DNA of 64,000 nt from TH-plancto1 sp043777375 (GTDB lineage Bacteria > Planctomycetota > Planctomycetia > Planctomycetales > Planctomycetaceae), in the NCBI GenBank assembly GCA_043777375.1, contig JAYWHX010000027.1, positions 4,315 to 68,314 on the forward strand. The letters are read 5' to 3'. The notes beneath the pieces were generated by a model, which saw nothing but the letters and a program-made list of their open reading frames with translations, had not been told where the DNA came from and made no database searches. Every line of letters starts with the position of its first letter. The stretch's first letter is position 1. Shown one piece after another: positions 1 to 9,153 of this stretch. The position numbers and the translations under genes were made by a program.

Positions 1-953
1 TCGACGAGGCCCGCAGCCATCAGGACATTGACTTTGAGTCCTAACCGTGCAATGGCGGTGATGGCCCCGAGAGCGGTAGCGGCCCCGGCCATGTCGCACT
101 TCATCGTCTTCATCGAATCCGAGGGTTTGAGAGACAAGCCGCCGCTGTCGAATGTGACTCCCTTACCGACCAGACAGAGCCACGGCTGTCCCGCTCCGGC
201 ACCTTCGTAGCGCATCAACACGACGCGAGGGGCGCGGACGCTGCCGCGCGAGACGCCGAGCAGTGAGCCCATGCGCTCTGATTGAATGCGAGGCTCATCC
301 ATAATCTCGCAGGCGATCCCGCAGCGGTCGGCTTCCAGCTGGGCGCGATCCGCAAAGGTCTCTGGATAGAGTTCGCCGGGGTGGCGATTGACCAGCTCTC
401 GGGTGAGATTCGTGGCTTCGCCGAGGATGCGTCCGGTCGCGACTCCGCGTTCGGCTTCCGGCAATTGGGCAGCGTCGACCAACAGTGTGACGCCACTGAA
501 TTCGAAGCGATCCGCTTCGGCCTTGTAGAGTCCTTGACCGTAGCAACCCACCGTAAACGCTGTGGCCACACAGGTCGCGACCGTCTCGACCGAGAGTCCA
601 CTGATCGGTCCCGATGGCAACAGCACACCGACCGAGACAGCTGCCTTGGCCGAGAGTTTACGACTGGCGGTCATCAGCGCCTTGTCGAGCTTGGCACGTG
701 TCAGCAAGGCCGGATCACCCAGCCCTAAGACACAGATCCTCTCAGCTGTAATGCCGGGAGCGCGGAGGATCTCGACGGTTTCAGCGAGTTTCCCGGTGAT
801 GTCGCCGCGCGTCTGCAGTTCGCTGATCGCAGCCTGCGCCGCCTGATCGAGCGCGCTGGCCGCGGCGGGCAGGTTGGCCTTCTCCCAAACTCCCACCACG
901 AGCCACTGACAAGCCACCGATGCGGGGGACGCTGCGGACACAACCCAGTTCAT
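1..953 (-). CDS. pepA: Leucyl aminopeptidase (cytosol aminopeptidase, M17), C-terminus cut by window edge
   Basis: M17 aminopeptidases remove N-terminal residues from peptides in the cytosol, using two metal ions in a hexamer. About 317 residues are visible, starting at the ATG at 953-951 (protein begins MNWVVSAASP). The catalytic-domain signature is read as LVGKGVTFDSGGLSLKP followed by MKCDMAGAA; it carries the family's metal-ligand Lys and Asp residues. The later NTDAEGR-type motif falls outside the window. The N-terminal half is the usual poorly conserved M17 domain. Family assignment is secure; whether the gene is intact downstream cannot be seen. Confidence 0.93.
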   Translation of the reverse strand, partial: MNWVVSAASPASVACQWLVVGVWEKANLPAAASALDQAAQAAISELQTRGDITGKLAETVEILRAPGITAERICVLGLGDPALLTRAKLDKALMTASRKLSAKAAVSVGVLLPSGPISGLSVETVATCVATAFTVGCYGQGLYKAEADRFEFSGVTLLVDAAQLPEAERGVATGRILGEATNLTRELVNRHPGELYPETFADRAQLEADRCGIACEIMDEPRIQSERMGSLLGVSRGSVRAPRVVLMRYEGAGAGQPWLCLVGKGVTFDSGGLSLKPSDSMKTMKCDMAGAATALGAITAIARLGLKVNVLMAAGLV

Positions 954-1055
954 ACTGATCTCCGAGAGCACTGCGATGCAAGACGCATGAGGACAAAGCG
1001 GGCGGCAATCCATTGACCCGCAGGTGAGTAGGTAGTGTAGCCCGATGAAGAGGCA

Positions 1056-1109
1056 GCGTCAGCCGGAGAGCGGACAGTTCGCTTCAGCGAAGTCTCCTGG
1101 CGCTGACGC
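1056..1109. repeat. Nested imperfect hairpin (REP-like)
   Basis: Outer arms gcgtcagc (1056-1063) and gctgacgc (1102-1109) pair perfectly. Inside are ggag/ctcc and the perfect ttcgct/agcgaa hairpin. It lies between pepA and cysS and resembles other GC-rich hairpins scattered through this window. No T-tract is present, so it is not an obvious intrinsic terminator. Confidence 0.5.
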
Positions 1110-1131
1110 ACAATGTCACGGACTTAAGCTC

Positions 1132-1190
1132 ACTAACCCGACGCGTCAGTGACTTTCCCTGCGTTTCCCTCGCTGACGCGTCGGGTTAGT
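1132..1190. repeat. 18-bp perfect inverted repeat
   Basis: Arms actaacccgacgcgtcag (1132-1149) and its exact complement (1173-1190) flank a 23-nt loop. It sits just downstream of cysS, so it could act as an mRNA-end hairpin for that minus-strand gene. It more likely belongs to a dispersed planctomycete intergenic repeat family. Confidence 0.6.
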
Positions 1191-1226
1191 CAAGTAAGAG
1201 CCATTGCTCTGGCGCCTCTGGCTTGA

Positions 1227-2789
1227 TCACCCGCGTGTCCACCGCGCCCCTGCTGGCGAATCTTCGACGACAACGTTGAGGGCCTTTAGCGCGTTGCGGA
1301 TCTTATCCGCTACGGGCCAGTTCTTGTTAGTCCGAGCATCAGCGCGGATGTCGAGGATTAAGTCCATCAGGCCGCTCGCGAGGCCGTCATCAGCTCCGCT
1401 CTTCTTGGCGGGGGCGGTTCGCAGGACGCCGAGCAGATTGGTCAGTTCCTTCAGCAATGTCAGGCCCGTGCGAAGGGCGGACTTGTCGGCGTCGGTTCCG
1501 CCGGTCTCCAGCTTCTTCTCGTTGATGAACCCGTTCAGGATGCGGCGCAGCTCGTACAGGCAAGCTGTCGCGACACCGGTGTTGAAGTCATCGTCCATTG
1601 CTTCGAGGAACTTCGTTCTTTGTTCCGTGAGGGCAGCTGCGAACTCGGTGGGGAGTCCGGCGAGGCTGGTCGCGGTGTCCTTCGTCGACGGGGCGACCAA
1701 TCCAAAGAAACTCAGCCCGGTGACTCGCTCGACCAGTTCGAACAGCCGGTAGAAACCTTCCAGACTCTTCTCGGTGGCGGAGATGTTCTCCATCGAAAAA
1801 TCGATCGGGCTGCGGTAGTGCGTCGACAGCAGGAAGAACCGGACCACCTCGGGCGAGTGGTGGGCGAAGACAGCTGTCTTGACCGATTCGGCCCCGGCGG
1901 ACCCGGCGAGTTTGCCAGCGATTTGGGCGGCTGCCGCGTCCTCTGCGACGGGAGCATCCCCGTGCTTGGAGTGCGCGCCGCCGACTTTGCCGGTGCCTTT
2001 GCCGGACTGCATTAATCCGTTGTGCAGCCAGTAGCGGGCGAATGGTTTGCCGCTGCAAGATTCGGATTGCGCGAGTTCGTTCTCATGATGCGGGAACATC
2101 AGGTCGAGTCCGCCGCCGTGGATGTCGATCGACTCGCCGAGGATCTTGGCGCTCATGGCCGAGCACTCGATGTGCCACCCCGGACGACCCGGTCCCCACG
2201 GGCTGTCCCACGCCGGTTCGCCAGGCTTAGAGGACTTCCAGAGAGCAAAGTCAGCGGGGTTCCGCTTGGTATCGTTGGCTTCGACTCGTGTGCCCGCCAG
2301 CATCTGCGAGATGCTGCGGTTGGAGAGCTTGCCGTAGTCGTGGTCGGTCTCGACCGCGAAATACACATCCCCATTCAGCGGGTAGGCGTGCCCCTTCTCG
2401 ATGAGCTTCTGAATCATCTCTTGCATGTCGCCGATGTGGTCGGTCGCATACGGGAAGCAGTCGATGCTGTCGACCGCCATTAGCTTCAGGTTGTCGAAGT
2501 AGTCGGCGGTCATCTGCTCGGCCAGGGCCTTGACCGTCATGCCCTTTTCATTGGCCTTCACAATCAGTTTGTCGTCGACATCGGTAATGTTGATGACAAA
2601 CTTGACCCCGTACCCGGCGTACGTCAGGTACTTCTTGATTGTGTCAAAGATCACCGGTCCGACCATGTGCCCGATGTGGGCGGGTTTGTAAACCGTGGGG
2701 CCGCACAGATACATGCTGACCTTCCCCGGTTCGACGGTCTGAAAGTCTTCCTTCTGGCGGGTCAGGGTGTTGTAGACTCGAAGTGCCAT
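1227..2789 (-). CDS. cysS: Cysteine--tRNA ligase with altered KMSKS region
   Basis: Charges tRNA-Cys with cysteine, a class I synthetase. It is 520 residues long; E. coli CysS is about 460. The HIGH motif is at residues 38-41 (PAHIGH). The zinc ligands match E. coli numbering: C29, C209 (WHIECS), H234 and E238 (FPHHENE). In the place of the usual KMSKS loop, after LHNGLM near residue 260, the protein has a Gly/Lys/Ala-rich stretch (SGKGTGKVGG) and about 20 extra residues before HSPEVVRFFLLSTHYRS. No KMSKS is visible anywhere, while TrpS in the same window keeps its copy. The rest of the catalytic fold and the DALR-like C-terminal part look normal, so it is probably functional. Confidence 0.95.
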   Translation of the reverse strand: MALRVYNTLTRQKEDFQTVEPGKVSMYLCGPTVYKPAHIGHMVGPVIFDTIKKYLTYAGYGVKFVINITDVDDKLIVKANEKGMTVKALAEQMTADYFDNLKLMAVDSIDCFPYATDHIGDMQEMIQKLIEKGHAYPLNGDVYFAVETDHDYGKLSNRSISQMLAGTRVEANDTKRNPADFALWKSSKPGEPAWDSPWGPGRPGWHIECSAMSAKILGESIDIHGGGLDLMFPHHENELAQSESCSGKPFARYWLHNGLMQSGKGTGKVGGAHSKHGDAPVAEDAAAAQIAGKLAGSAGAESVKTAVFAHHSPEVVRFFLLSTHYRSPIDFSMENISATEKSLEGFYRLFELVERVTGLSFFGLVAPSTKDTATSLAGLPTEFAAALTEQRTKFLEAMDDDFNTGVATACLYELRRILNGFINEKKLETGGTDADKSALRTGLTLLKELTNLLGVLRTAPAKKSGADDGLASGLMDLILDIRADARTNKNWPVADKIRNALKALNVVVEDSPAGARWTRG

Positions 2790-3066
2790 GCTGTCCGTGC
2801 GGGTCGAAAGTTGCGGGGTGGAAACGTTCCAAGGCGGGCGAGGTCGCTGCGAACTCGTCTGCTGTCCCCGATTTGTAACGACTGGAGCCGAGGCTGCCCA
2901 CTGGAGTTTGCGGAAGGGGGGCAGCTGGCGATTTTCGATGCCTGTTCCGTATTCATCATTTCTTCATTGAGTCTACGTTCGCCACATGGTCTGATTCGTG
3001 TCGATAATACGCACGAGGGTAGAGTGCCCAGCTGCAACGCCTGTTCCCAGTGAGACTGAAACTTCG

Positions 3067-4269
3067 ATGAGAACTCTGCGATCTTGTTGGTTTTGTCTGA
3101 TCTGTTGTGGTGTGATGGGCAGTTTTGCAAAAGCGGAAATCATGCTGCTGGGTGAGGCCCAGATCGCAGGCGATGCGTCTGACATGACGGGGCTGGCTGG
3201 GCAGTTCGAAGATGGCGTTCCATTCAATCGGTTTGGCGGGATCAGCGCCATCGATCACTTGGCAGGGGACCAGTATGTCCTGCTGTCAGATCGCGGATCG
3301 AGTGACGGGGCTGTCCCGTATGCCACACGCTTCCATCTGGTGACGATCAAGATTCCCGAGACGGGCTCCGAGGTTTCGCTGACCCTGATCGGCAGTCGCT
3401 TTTTCACCAAAGAGTCCGGTCAACCGCTGGTCGGAGCAGCGAAGGCACTGAAGAAGGGGCCGGACCATCCGGGCCGATTTGACCCTGAGGGAATCCGGGC
3501 AGTTCGCGTCGGTGGAGCGGAAACTCGACTGGCTGTGAGCGACGAATACGGACCACGGGTGGATCTGTTCGACATGACGGGGAGTCGCGTGCAGAAGTTC
3601 AACGTCCCCAAGCATTTTGAGATTAAAACACCGAGTGGCAACGCCGCAGAAGAAGCGATGGAGAACAAGTCGGGCCGACAGCCAAATGGTGGATTCGAGG
3701 GGTTGGCTGTCTCGCCCGATGGGACGAAGCTGTACGCCATGCTGCAGCGGCCATTGGTTCAGGATGGTGCCATGCAAGCGGGCCGCTTCGCGGGACGCCT
3801 AAATCGGATTCTGCGAATCGAGATCGCCACGGAAGCGACCGCTGAGCTCGTTTACCCACTCGACTCACCTGAGACAGCGGTCAGTGAGCTGTTGTGTGTG
3901 GATGAACAGCGAGCGCTGGTTCTGGAGCGAGATAGCATTTCCGGACTGCCATCTCGCGACAAGCGGATTTCGATCATCGATTGGGACGAGGCGACCGATG
4001 TCTCACAAATCAAGTCATTGCCGTCGTCTCCAGCGGAACTTCCCACTGAGATTCGTCCGGTCGGCAAGCGAGTCTTCCTCGATCTCCTCGACCCACGATT
4101 TGGGATCGCTGGAGAATCAATGCCTGCCAAGTTCGAGGGCTTGACGTTTGGCCCGAATCTGGCCGATGGGCGGAAGACCCTGCTCGTGACGGTCGACAAT
4201 GACTTTCAAGGGGATCGTCCGACTCGCATCTTCGTCTTCGCGGTCTCGCCAGATGAATTCGAGAAGTGA
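3067..4269 (+). CDS. Exported esterase-like/phytase-like beta-propeller protein
   Basis: 400 residues from ATG 3067. The open frame extends upstream to 2998, but the later ATG gives a clean Sec signal peptide (MRTLRSCWFCLICCGVMGSFAKA). The mature protein has GGISAIDHLAGDQYVLLSDRG, FDPEGIRAV and GGFEGLAVSPDGTKLYAMLQRPL, typical of the esterase-like activity of phytase family (PF13449). That family has a propeller fold and is usually periplasmic; its substrate is rarely known. It stands alone, divergent from cysS. The fold assignment is fairly secure; no substrate can be inferred. Confidence 0.8.
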   Translation: MRTLRSCWFCLICCGVMGSFAKAEIMLLGEAQIAGDASDMTGLAGQFEDGVPFNRFGGISAIDHLAGDQYVLLSDRGSSDGAVPYATRFHLVTIKIPETGSEVSLTLIGSRFFTKESGQPLVGAAKALKKGPDHPGRFDPEGIRAVRVGGAETRLAVSDEYGPRVDLFDMTGSRVQKFNVPKHFEIKTPSGNAAEEAMENKSGRQPNGGFEGLAVSPDGTKLYAMLQRPLVQDGAMQAGRFAGRLNRILRIEIATEATAELVYPLDSPETAVSELLCVDEQRALVLERDSISGLPSRDKRISIIDWDEATDVSQIKSLPSSPAELPTEIRPVGKRVFLDLLDPRFGIAGESMPAKFEGLTFGPNLADGRKTLLVTVDNDFQGDRPTRIFVFAVSPDEFEK

Positions 4270-4335
4270 GGACTCCCCGCTTCTCAATCAACGACTTGAT
4301 CGCCGACGAACGTGATGTCCGATGCCTCATGCGAT

Positions 4336-5577
4336 TCAGAGGCGTTTGCGCCAGTAGACTCCGTCTTTGTCAATTGTCACGATGGCCTCGTCAATGCCAT
4401 GTGCAGTCCGGTATTCATCCACGGCTCGTTGGCATTCGGTGAATGACCAATAGTCGTCAATGATGCAATAGCCTCCCGGGGAGAGCTTGGCATATGCCAC
4501 ATTCAAAGCATCCCGGGTACTCTCGTAAGTGTCGCCGTCGAGCCTCAACACTGCCAGCTTCTCAATGGGTGCCAAAGGAACTGTGTCGGCAAAGAATCCC
4601 TTCAACAGGACGACTTGGTCATCCCATAATCCGAACCTGGCAAAATGGGACTGCACATGCTCCACCCCCGTCCCACGCAGTTGCATCTCAGTCTCCGGAT
4701 GACGCAGATGAAACAGAGTGATCTGCACGAGATCGTCACTCGGGTCTTCGGTCGGCGGAAACGATTTCTGATAATTCTGGAAAATCGACTTGGTCAGATA
4801 GCGCCGCCAGCGGGCACCCGGCACAGCTGCCAAAACGCGAGCGACAGTGGGCATCCAGAATGAATTGGCTGTCGATTTCGCCGGGGGAATGTACTCGTAG
4901 GTGTCGCACGCGAAGACGCGTCGATCCCGACAATCATGAGCTTTGAGCACGGCTCGCATCAATACCGCAGCACCACCGCGTGCCACACCCAATTCGATCA
5001 AATCGCCTGGGACTTTATCGAGTAACACCTGCTCAATTGATTGCTGCAATTGCTCCAATCGCTTCCATCCAACCATGCTGAATGCCTGTGTCGGCTGATC
5101 TCGCCCGAGTACTCGAGCTTCGAGGTCAAACGAATCGACGATGGTAAATGTCTTCTCCGGGGTGATCAACCACGCGGGACGGTCTTCGTAGATGAGATTT
5201 GCGACGGTTCGACGCACAAGATCGAGGTAAAGCTGAACAGCCCCCCCCACAGAATCAGGAGGAAAAACGCCGGAGGCCGGGTACGACTCCGGAGGGGTGG
5301 GGCGACGTGCCGCATCTGGAAAGACGTTTCGTGGACCACGCGCAGAGGAGAGCTGCTGCAGGAACACTGCCAGCATCATGCATGAGAACAGCCCAGCCAT
5401 CAGCCCGCTGGCTGTGGGCGAAAGATCCCAATGCTCAGACCAGCCGCCATGCCGCAAGAACAAGACGTTCACTGCGAATGTGGTTACTACGAGGGCGAGT
5501 ATTCTGAGCATCAGCAACCACTTCTCTCGACAGATCTGTTTGTGCGGAGGGCGGATTACTTCCGATGACAGGTTCAC
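4336..5577 (-). CDS. TylF/MycF-family O-methyltransferase with N-terminal membrane anchor
   Basis: 413 residues. The C-terminal ~240 residues form a SAM-dependent methyltransferase of the macrocin O-methyltransferase family: GDLIELGVARGGAAVLM (SAM loop), VFACDTYE, LAVLRLDGDTYEST and GGYCIIDDYWSF, with the Asp pair these Mg-dependent enzymes use. Ahead of it are two hydrophobic segments (about residues 20-45 and 58-80), so the enzyme is probably anchored in a membrane. Relatives methylate sugar hydroxyls of antibiotics or surface glycans. No glycan genes adjoin it here, so the substrate is unknown. Confidence 0.82.
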   Translation of the reverse strand: MNLSSEVIRPPHKQICREKWLLMLRILALVVTTFAVNVLFLRHGGWSEHWDLSPTASGLMAGLFSCMMLAVFLQQLSSARGPRNVFPDAARRPTPPESYPASGVFPPDSVGGAVQLYLDLVRRTVANLIYEDRPAWLITPEKTFTIVDSFDLEARVLGRDQPTQAFSMVGWKRLEQLQQSIEQVLLDKVPGDLIELGVARGGAAVLMRAVLKAHDCRDRRVFACDTYEYIPPAKSTANSFWMPTVARVLAAVPGARWRRYLTKSIFQNYQKSFPPTEDPSDDLVQITLFHLRHPETEMQLRGTGVEHVQSHFARFGLWDDQVVLLKGFFADTVPLAPIEKLAVLRLDGDTYESTRDALNVAYAKLSPGGYCIIDDYWSFTECQRAVDEYRTAHGIDEAIVTIDKDGVYWRKRL

Positions 5578-5633
5578 TGCGCTCCGTAGGCTCTTGAGCG
5601 GCGATGCCCCCCATGCAATAAGTCATCAATAGA

Positions 5634-6116
5634 TCATTCGTGATCCGCGATCACGAGAACTTGCAAGTCGAGTGATCCTCGAGGCAGCTTCACCTTCACC
5701 TTGTCGCCGACTTTCTTCCCCATCAGTGCTTGTGCGATGGGGCTGGTGGTCAAAATCTTCATGACCGGGCCGTCATAGTTTTCTTCGCCGGGACCGACGA
5801 ATTCATACTTTTCGTCTTCATCCATCCCGAGGTCTTTGACTGTGACCGTGGAGCCGAACGTGACAATTCCCTTGGGCATCTCAGCCTTGTCGACAATGTA
5901 GCACCCGGCGAGCCGAGTCTTCATCAGAGAAATACGAAGCGCCAATCGGCCCTGTTCTTCGCGCTGGCCGTGGTACTCTGCGTTCTCTCGCAGATCGCCC
6001 TCGGCGCGTGCCTCTCCGATCCGCTCCGCAATGGCGGGCATGTCGACTTCTTCCAAATGACGAAGCTCATCGCGAAGTTTGTCAAAACCTTCGCGTGTGA
6101 TGGGCTGGCGTTCCAT
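5634..6116 (-). CDS. greA: Transcription elongation factor GreA
   Basis: 160 residues from ATG 6116, chosen because AGGAAG lies just upstream; an in-frame ATG at 6170 would add 18 unconserved residues. GreA enters the RNA polymerase secondary channel and stimulates cleavage of backtracked RNA. The N-terminal coiled coil (ITREGFDKLRDELRHLEE to EARAEGDLRENAEYH) carries the acidic tip residues D and E in GDLRENAEY. The C-terminal FKBP-like domain ends KVKLPRGSLDLQVLVI. Length is normal for GreA. Confidence 0.95.
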   Translation of the reverse strand: MERQPITREGFDKLRDELRHLEEVDMPAIAERIGEARAEGDLRENAEYHGQREEQGRLALRISLMKTRLAGCYIVDKAEMPKGIVTFGSTVTVKDLGMDEDEKYEFVGPGEENYDGPVMKILTTSPIAQALMGKKVGDKVKVKLPRGSLDLQVLVIADHE

Positions 6117-6188
6117 GACCGACTTCCTGAGTCCGGGCAACTCGTCAAAAGATGAGTAAACCCTCTGCACGCATGAGACAAAAAACGA

Positions 6189-6220
6189 ACACGGGACGCG
6201 ACCTGTGTCGCGACCCGTGT
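6189..6220. other. 14-bp imperfect hairpin upstream of greA
   Basis: Arms acacgggacgcgac (6189-6202) and gtcgcgacccgtgt (6207-6220) pair with one mismatch around a 4-nt loop, followed by a small palindrome caatag-ca-ctattg at 6223-6236. It sits in the divergent greA/ThuA intergenic region, so it may lie in the greA leader. Its function is unknown. Confidence 0.45.
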
Positions 6221-6416
6221 TGCAATAGCACTATTGTTATCTTAGGGGTCCACTGTTGTCTACACCGGAACGAACGGATCATGATGTATGCCTCCTCGGG
6301 GCTGAGTGGCTTGACGTTTGGTCCGAAAGCGTTCACCTTGATGGGGTCACTTGGCAACCGTCATTGACGGACTGCCGAGCCCGTTTCCGTTAGTCAGCGT
6401 CTCGAAAGAGGCAGTT

Positions 6417-7439
6417 ATGTCACGTCGAATTTTCGGCTGCTTGGTTTTGTGTCTCTCGTTCTTTGCGGGCGAGGCTCCGTCGTTTGCTGCCGACCCCCTG
6501 TGGGTCGTCTACGAGGGAAAGGCCGGGCCCGGGCTGGGTAAGCAGATCGTTCTGATCAGCGGAGATGAAGAATATCGCTCCGAAGAATGTCTGCCTCAGC
6601 TGGGGAAAATCCTGGCGGAACGACAGGGATTCAAATGCACGGTTTTGTTTGCAGTCAACCCGACCACGGGGGAAATCGACCCGAACACGAACAACAATAT
6701 CCCCGGCCTGGAGTCGCTGGCCACGGCCGATCTGATGATCATCGCCACGCGGTTTCGCGATCTGCCGGATGATCAGATGAAGCACATTGTGGACTATGTC
6801 GAATCGGGCCGCCCGGTGATCGGCCTGCGAACAGCGACTCATGCTTTCAATCTCAACAAGGACTCGGCGTACCAGAATTATCACTGGGCCCTGGGAACCG
6901 ATACGGATGGCGGCTTCGGGAGACGAGTCCTCGGGGAAACATGGATCAGCCATCATGGACACCATGGTAAGCAAAGCACCCTCGGCGTCATTGCGCCCGG
7001 ACAGGAGCAGCACCCGATTCTCAAGGGGCTGAAGTCCGGCGATATCTGGGGGCCGACCGATGTGTATGGGGTACGACTCCCTCAGCCGGAAGGCTGTCAC
7101 CCACTGGTGATGGGGCAGATTCTGACCGGGATGCAGCCGCAAGATCCGCCGCTGGACGGAGAGAAGAATTCCCCGATGATGCCCGTGGCTTGGACCAATT
7201 CGTTCGTGGGACAGTCCGGGAAGACGACCCGCGTGTTCACGACCACCATGGGAGCTGCCCAAGACCTGCAAAACGAGGGTTTCCGCCGCCTCCTGGTGAA
7301 CGCCACATATTGGGCAATCGGAATGGAAGACAAGATCACCGAGTCAGCGAGTGTCGAACTGGTCGGAGAATTCAAACCCTCCGCATTCAGCTTCGGAGGA
7401 TTCGTCAAAGGTGTGAAGCCCGCCGATCACTTGAAGTAG
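6417..7439 (+). CDS. Exported ThuA-domain protein
   Basis: 340 residues from ATG 6417, preceded by an agagg ribosome site and followed by a signal peptide (MSRRIFGCLVLCLSFFAGEAPSFA). ThuA (trehalose utilisation) proteins have a class I glutamine amidotransferase-like fold. Here KQIVLISGDEEYRSEE, MIIATRFRDLPDDQM, GRPVIGLRTATHAF and the late NATYWAIGM are visible. These proteins are highly expanded in planctomycetes and are linked to sugar or polysaccharide use, but biochemistry is scarce. A strong intrinsic terminator follows, so this is a single-gene unit. Confidence 0.85.
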   Translation: MSRRIFGCLVLCLSFFAGEAPSFAADPLWVVYEGKAGPGLGKQIVLISGDEEYRSEECLPQLGKILAERQGFKCTVLFAVNPTTGEIDPNTNNNIPGLESLATADLMIIATRFRDLPDDQMKHIVDYVESGRPVIGLRTATHAFNLNKDSAYQNYHWALGTDTDGGFGRRVLGETWISHHGHHGKQSTLGVIAPGQEQHPILKGLKSGDIWGPTDVYGVRLPQPEGCHPLVMGQILTGMQPQDPPLDGEKNSPMMPVAWTNSFVGQSGKTTRVFTTTMGAAQDLQNEGFRRLLVNATYWAIGMEDKITESASVELVGEFKPSAFSFGGFVKGVKPADHLK

Positions 7440-7465
7440 GCGACATCTCACACGTCGAGAATTCG

Positions 7466-7497
7466 AAAGCCCAAGAGCTGCAACTCTTGGGCTTTTT
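7466..7497 (+). terminator. Rho-independent terminator of the ThuA gene
   Basis: A 12-bp stem (7466-7477 with 7484-7495) and a 6-nt loop run into a TTTTT tract at 7493-7497. It begins 27 bases after the ThuA stop codon. Confidence 0.9.
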
Positions 7498-7508
7498 ATG
7501 GCCGATCG

Positions 7509-8102
7509 TTACCCCTTGTTGCCATACCACTCGTCCGGGGAGAGGTCCGCGTGTTCGAAGCTTCGCGGGCTCTCATGTGGCGGAGGGACCACCGGCAGTG
7601 CTGGCGCATCAACACGTCGTGTCGGGTGACCCGACTGTCGGTCATGGATGTCATCCCAGCGATGAGCTTCATCCAGGTCATACTCACCGGCATCGTAATC
7701 ATCGTATCGACACGTGTAGCCAGGTAGTTTGGACCGGATCAGCTCTTGCTCGAACTCCTCCAGGACCCGCAGTTGAATCAGATCGCGGCAGGCTGAATTG
7801 ATCGGATGGGCGATGTCGGCATACAGCTTCGCCCGGCCATCAAGCCCCTTCATGGCGCGGTCATCTCGTTGACGCTGCCCGCATTGCGAACAGTAGTTCG
7901 ACCGCAACGCATTCTTCCCATGGCAGCGGTGACAGTGGTCGGTCAACTTGCGGCTCGGCATGGCCACGAAGGCCCCCTTGATGCCGCGAATGATCTTCAG
8001 ATCTCGCACGACAAAGCTGCCATCGATTGTCATTGAACAGAACGCCAACAGCCGTTCGGCGTTGTCGCTCATCAGTTTGATGCGGACTTCCGTAATCTCC
8101 AC
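7509..8102 (-). CDS. spoVG: SpoVG-family RNA/DNA-binding regulator with zinc-ribbon extension
   Basis: 197 residues from GTG 8102, chosen because a perfect AGGAGG sits 8 nt upstream and because the SpoVG domain begins exactly there (VEITEVRIKL). The open frame continues upstream to 8336 but overlaps ispE. Residues ~1-60 match SpoVG (RLLAFCSMTIDGSFVVRDLKII, GAFVAMPSRK). A CxxC...CxxC zinc ribbon (CHRCHGKN...CSQCGQ) and a long acidic, proline-rich tail follow; canonical SpoVG proteins of about 95 residues lack both. Firmicute SpoVG proteins bind nucleic acids and tune many genes. The ispE-spoVG order is also conserved in Firmicutes. Confidence 0.9.
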   Translation of the reverse strand: MEITEVRIKLMSDNAERLLAFCSMTIDGSFVVRDLKIIRGIKGAFVAMPSRKLTDHCHRCHGKNALRSNYCSQCGQRQRDDRAMKGLDGRAKLYADIAHPINSACRDLIQLRVLEEFEQELIRSKLPGYTCRYDDYDAGEYDLDEAHRWDDIHDRQSGHPTRRVDAPALPVVPPPHESPRSFEHADLSPDEWYGNKG

Positions 8103-8247
8103 GAGACCGTCCTCCTGAGGAGTGGAGCGAGTGGCCAGACTTGGCCACCAGCGCGAGGACATGAACACGTTGCCTGTTCCAAGGTGTGCAGCAATGACGG
8201 CAGAAGCCTTCTTCAGTCGGTGTTGATGTCCGGTATTGAGACCCGTC

Positions 8248-9153
8248 TCAGGTCGCTGTCTGAACGACAAATACCTGGCCATGACATAACGCACGAAGCT
8301 GATGAGCTGCCCGCATTGCCTGCCCGCGATGGGCACACAGCGCGAAACAGGATGACCCGCTTCCGGTCATCATTCGGCCCACGCTCGATATCCCGGCCAG
8401 TGAAGTCAGCACGGACGCGACCTCTGGACTCATATTTCCAGCAGGCACCTCGAGCGAGTTGTGCAGCTGGGTTCCTATGTGTGCGAGATTGCCGGATTCC
8501 AATGCGTGCCGAATTCCTTCGCTGCCGCGCGGTGTCCGGTCTGGTCGCAGAGCCTGAAACACGTCGCGGGTACTCAGCCCGCTTGGAGGCTTCACGACGA
8601 CGAAATGCAGCGGGCGAGACATCGGCTCGGCGGTGATTTGCTCGCCACGTCCCCGGCACATCGCGAGTAGGACCGAGTCGAGGAAGAAGTTCACGTCACT
8701 CCCCAGCTGAGCGGCCAGTGGATGCAGTTCGGCGGAGGTCAGTCCGAGATTCCACAAGCGATTCAAGCCGACGAGTGCCGCAGCTGCATCACTCGATCCG
8801 CCGCCCAGACCAGCTTGCAGGGGGATCGATTTCGCGAGATCGATCGAGGCACCAAGTCGGCAGCCCGTGTGTTGCCGCAGCAGTTCGGCGGCCTTCAGAA
8901 CAAGGTTCCGCTCGTCCAGCGGGAGTAATGCACGCATCGCGGGAGTGAGACCCGGGGACGCGTCAGCCAGTGACAATTCCAACCGGCCACTGTCGTTCGT
9001 TTGAAAACGAAGTGTGTCATACAGACCGATGGAGACCATCAAGGTCTCCAGTTCGTGATAGCCGTCTGGTCGTTTACCGAGAACGTCGAGGAAGAGATTG
9101 AGCTTAGCCGGCGTTCTCACGACAAGGGTCGGCCCCTGCCAGTGAAGTCGCAT
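8248..9153 (-). CDS. ispE: 4-diphosphocytidyl-2-C-methyl-D-erythritol kinase
   Basis: Phosphorylates CDP-methylerythritol in the MEP isoprenoid pathway. 301 residues from ATG 9153; a GTG at 9195 would add 14 residues. GHMP-kinase motifs are clear: PAKLNLFLDVLGKRPDGYHEL near the start, the ATP loop PLQAGLGGGSSDAAAAL, and MMTGSGSSCFALC near the C-terminus. It is followed 145 bases later by spoVG on the same strand, so the two may be co-transcribed. Confidence 0.95.
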   Translation of the reverse strand: MRLHWQGPTLVVRTPAKLNLFLDVLGKRPDGYHELETLMVSIGLYDTLRFQTNDSGRLELSLADASPGLTPAMRALLPLDERNLVLKAAELLRQHTGCRLGASIDLAKSIPLQAGLGGGSSDAAAALVGLNRLWNLGLTSAELHPLAAQLGSDVNFFLDSVLLAMCRGRGEQITAEPMSRPLHFVVVKPPSGLSTRDVFQALRPDRTPRGSEGIRHALESGNLAHIGTQLHNSLEVPAGNMSPEVASVLTSLAGISSVGRMMTGSGSSCFALCAHRGQAMRAAHQLRALCHGQVFVVQTAT

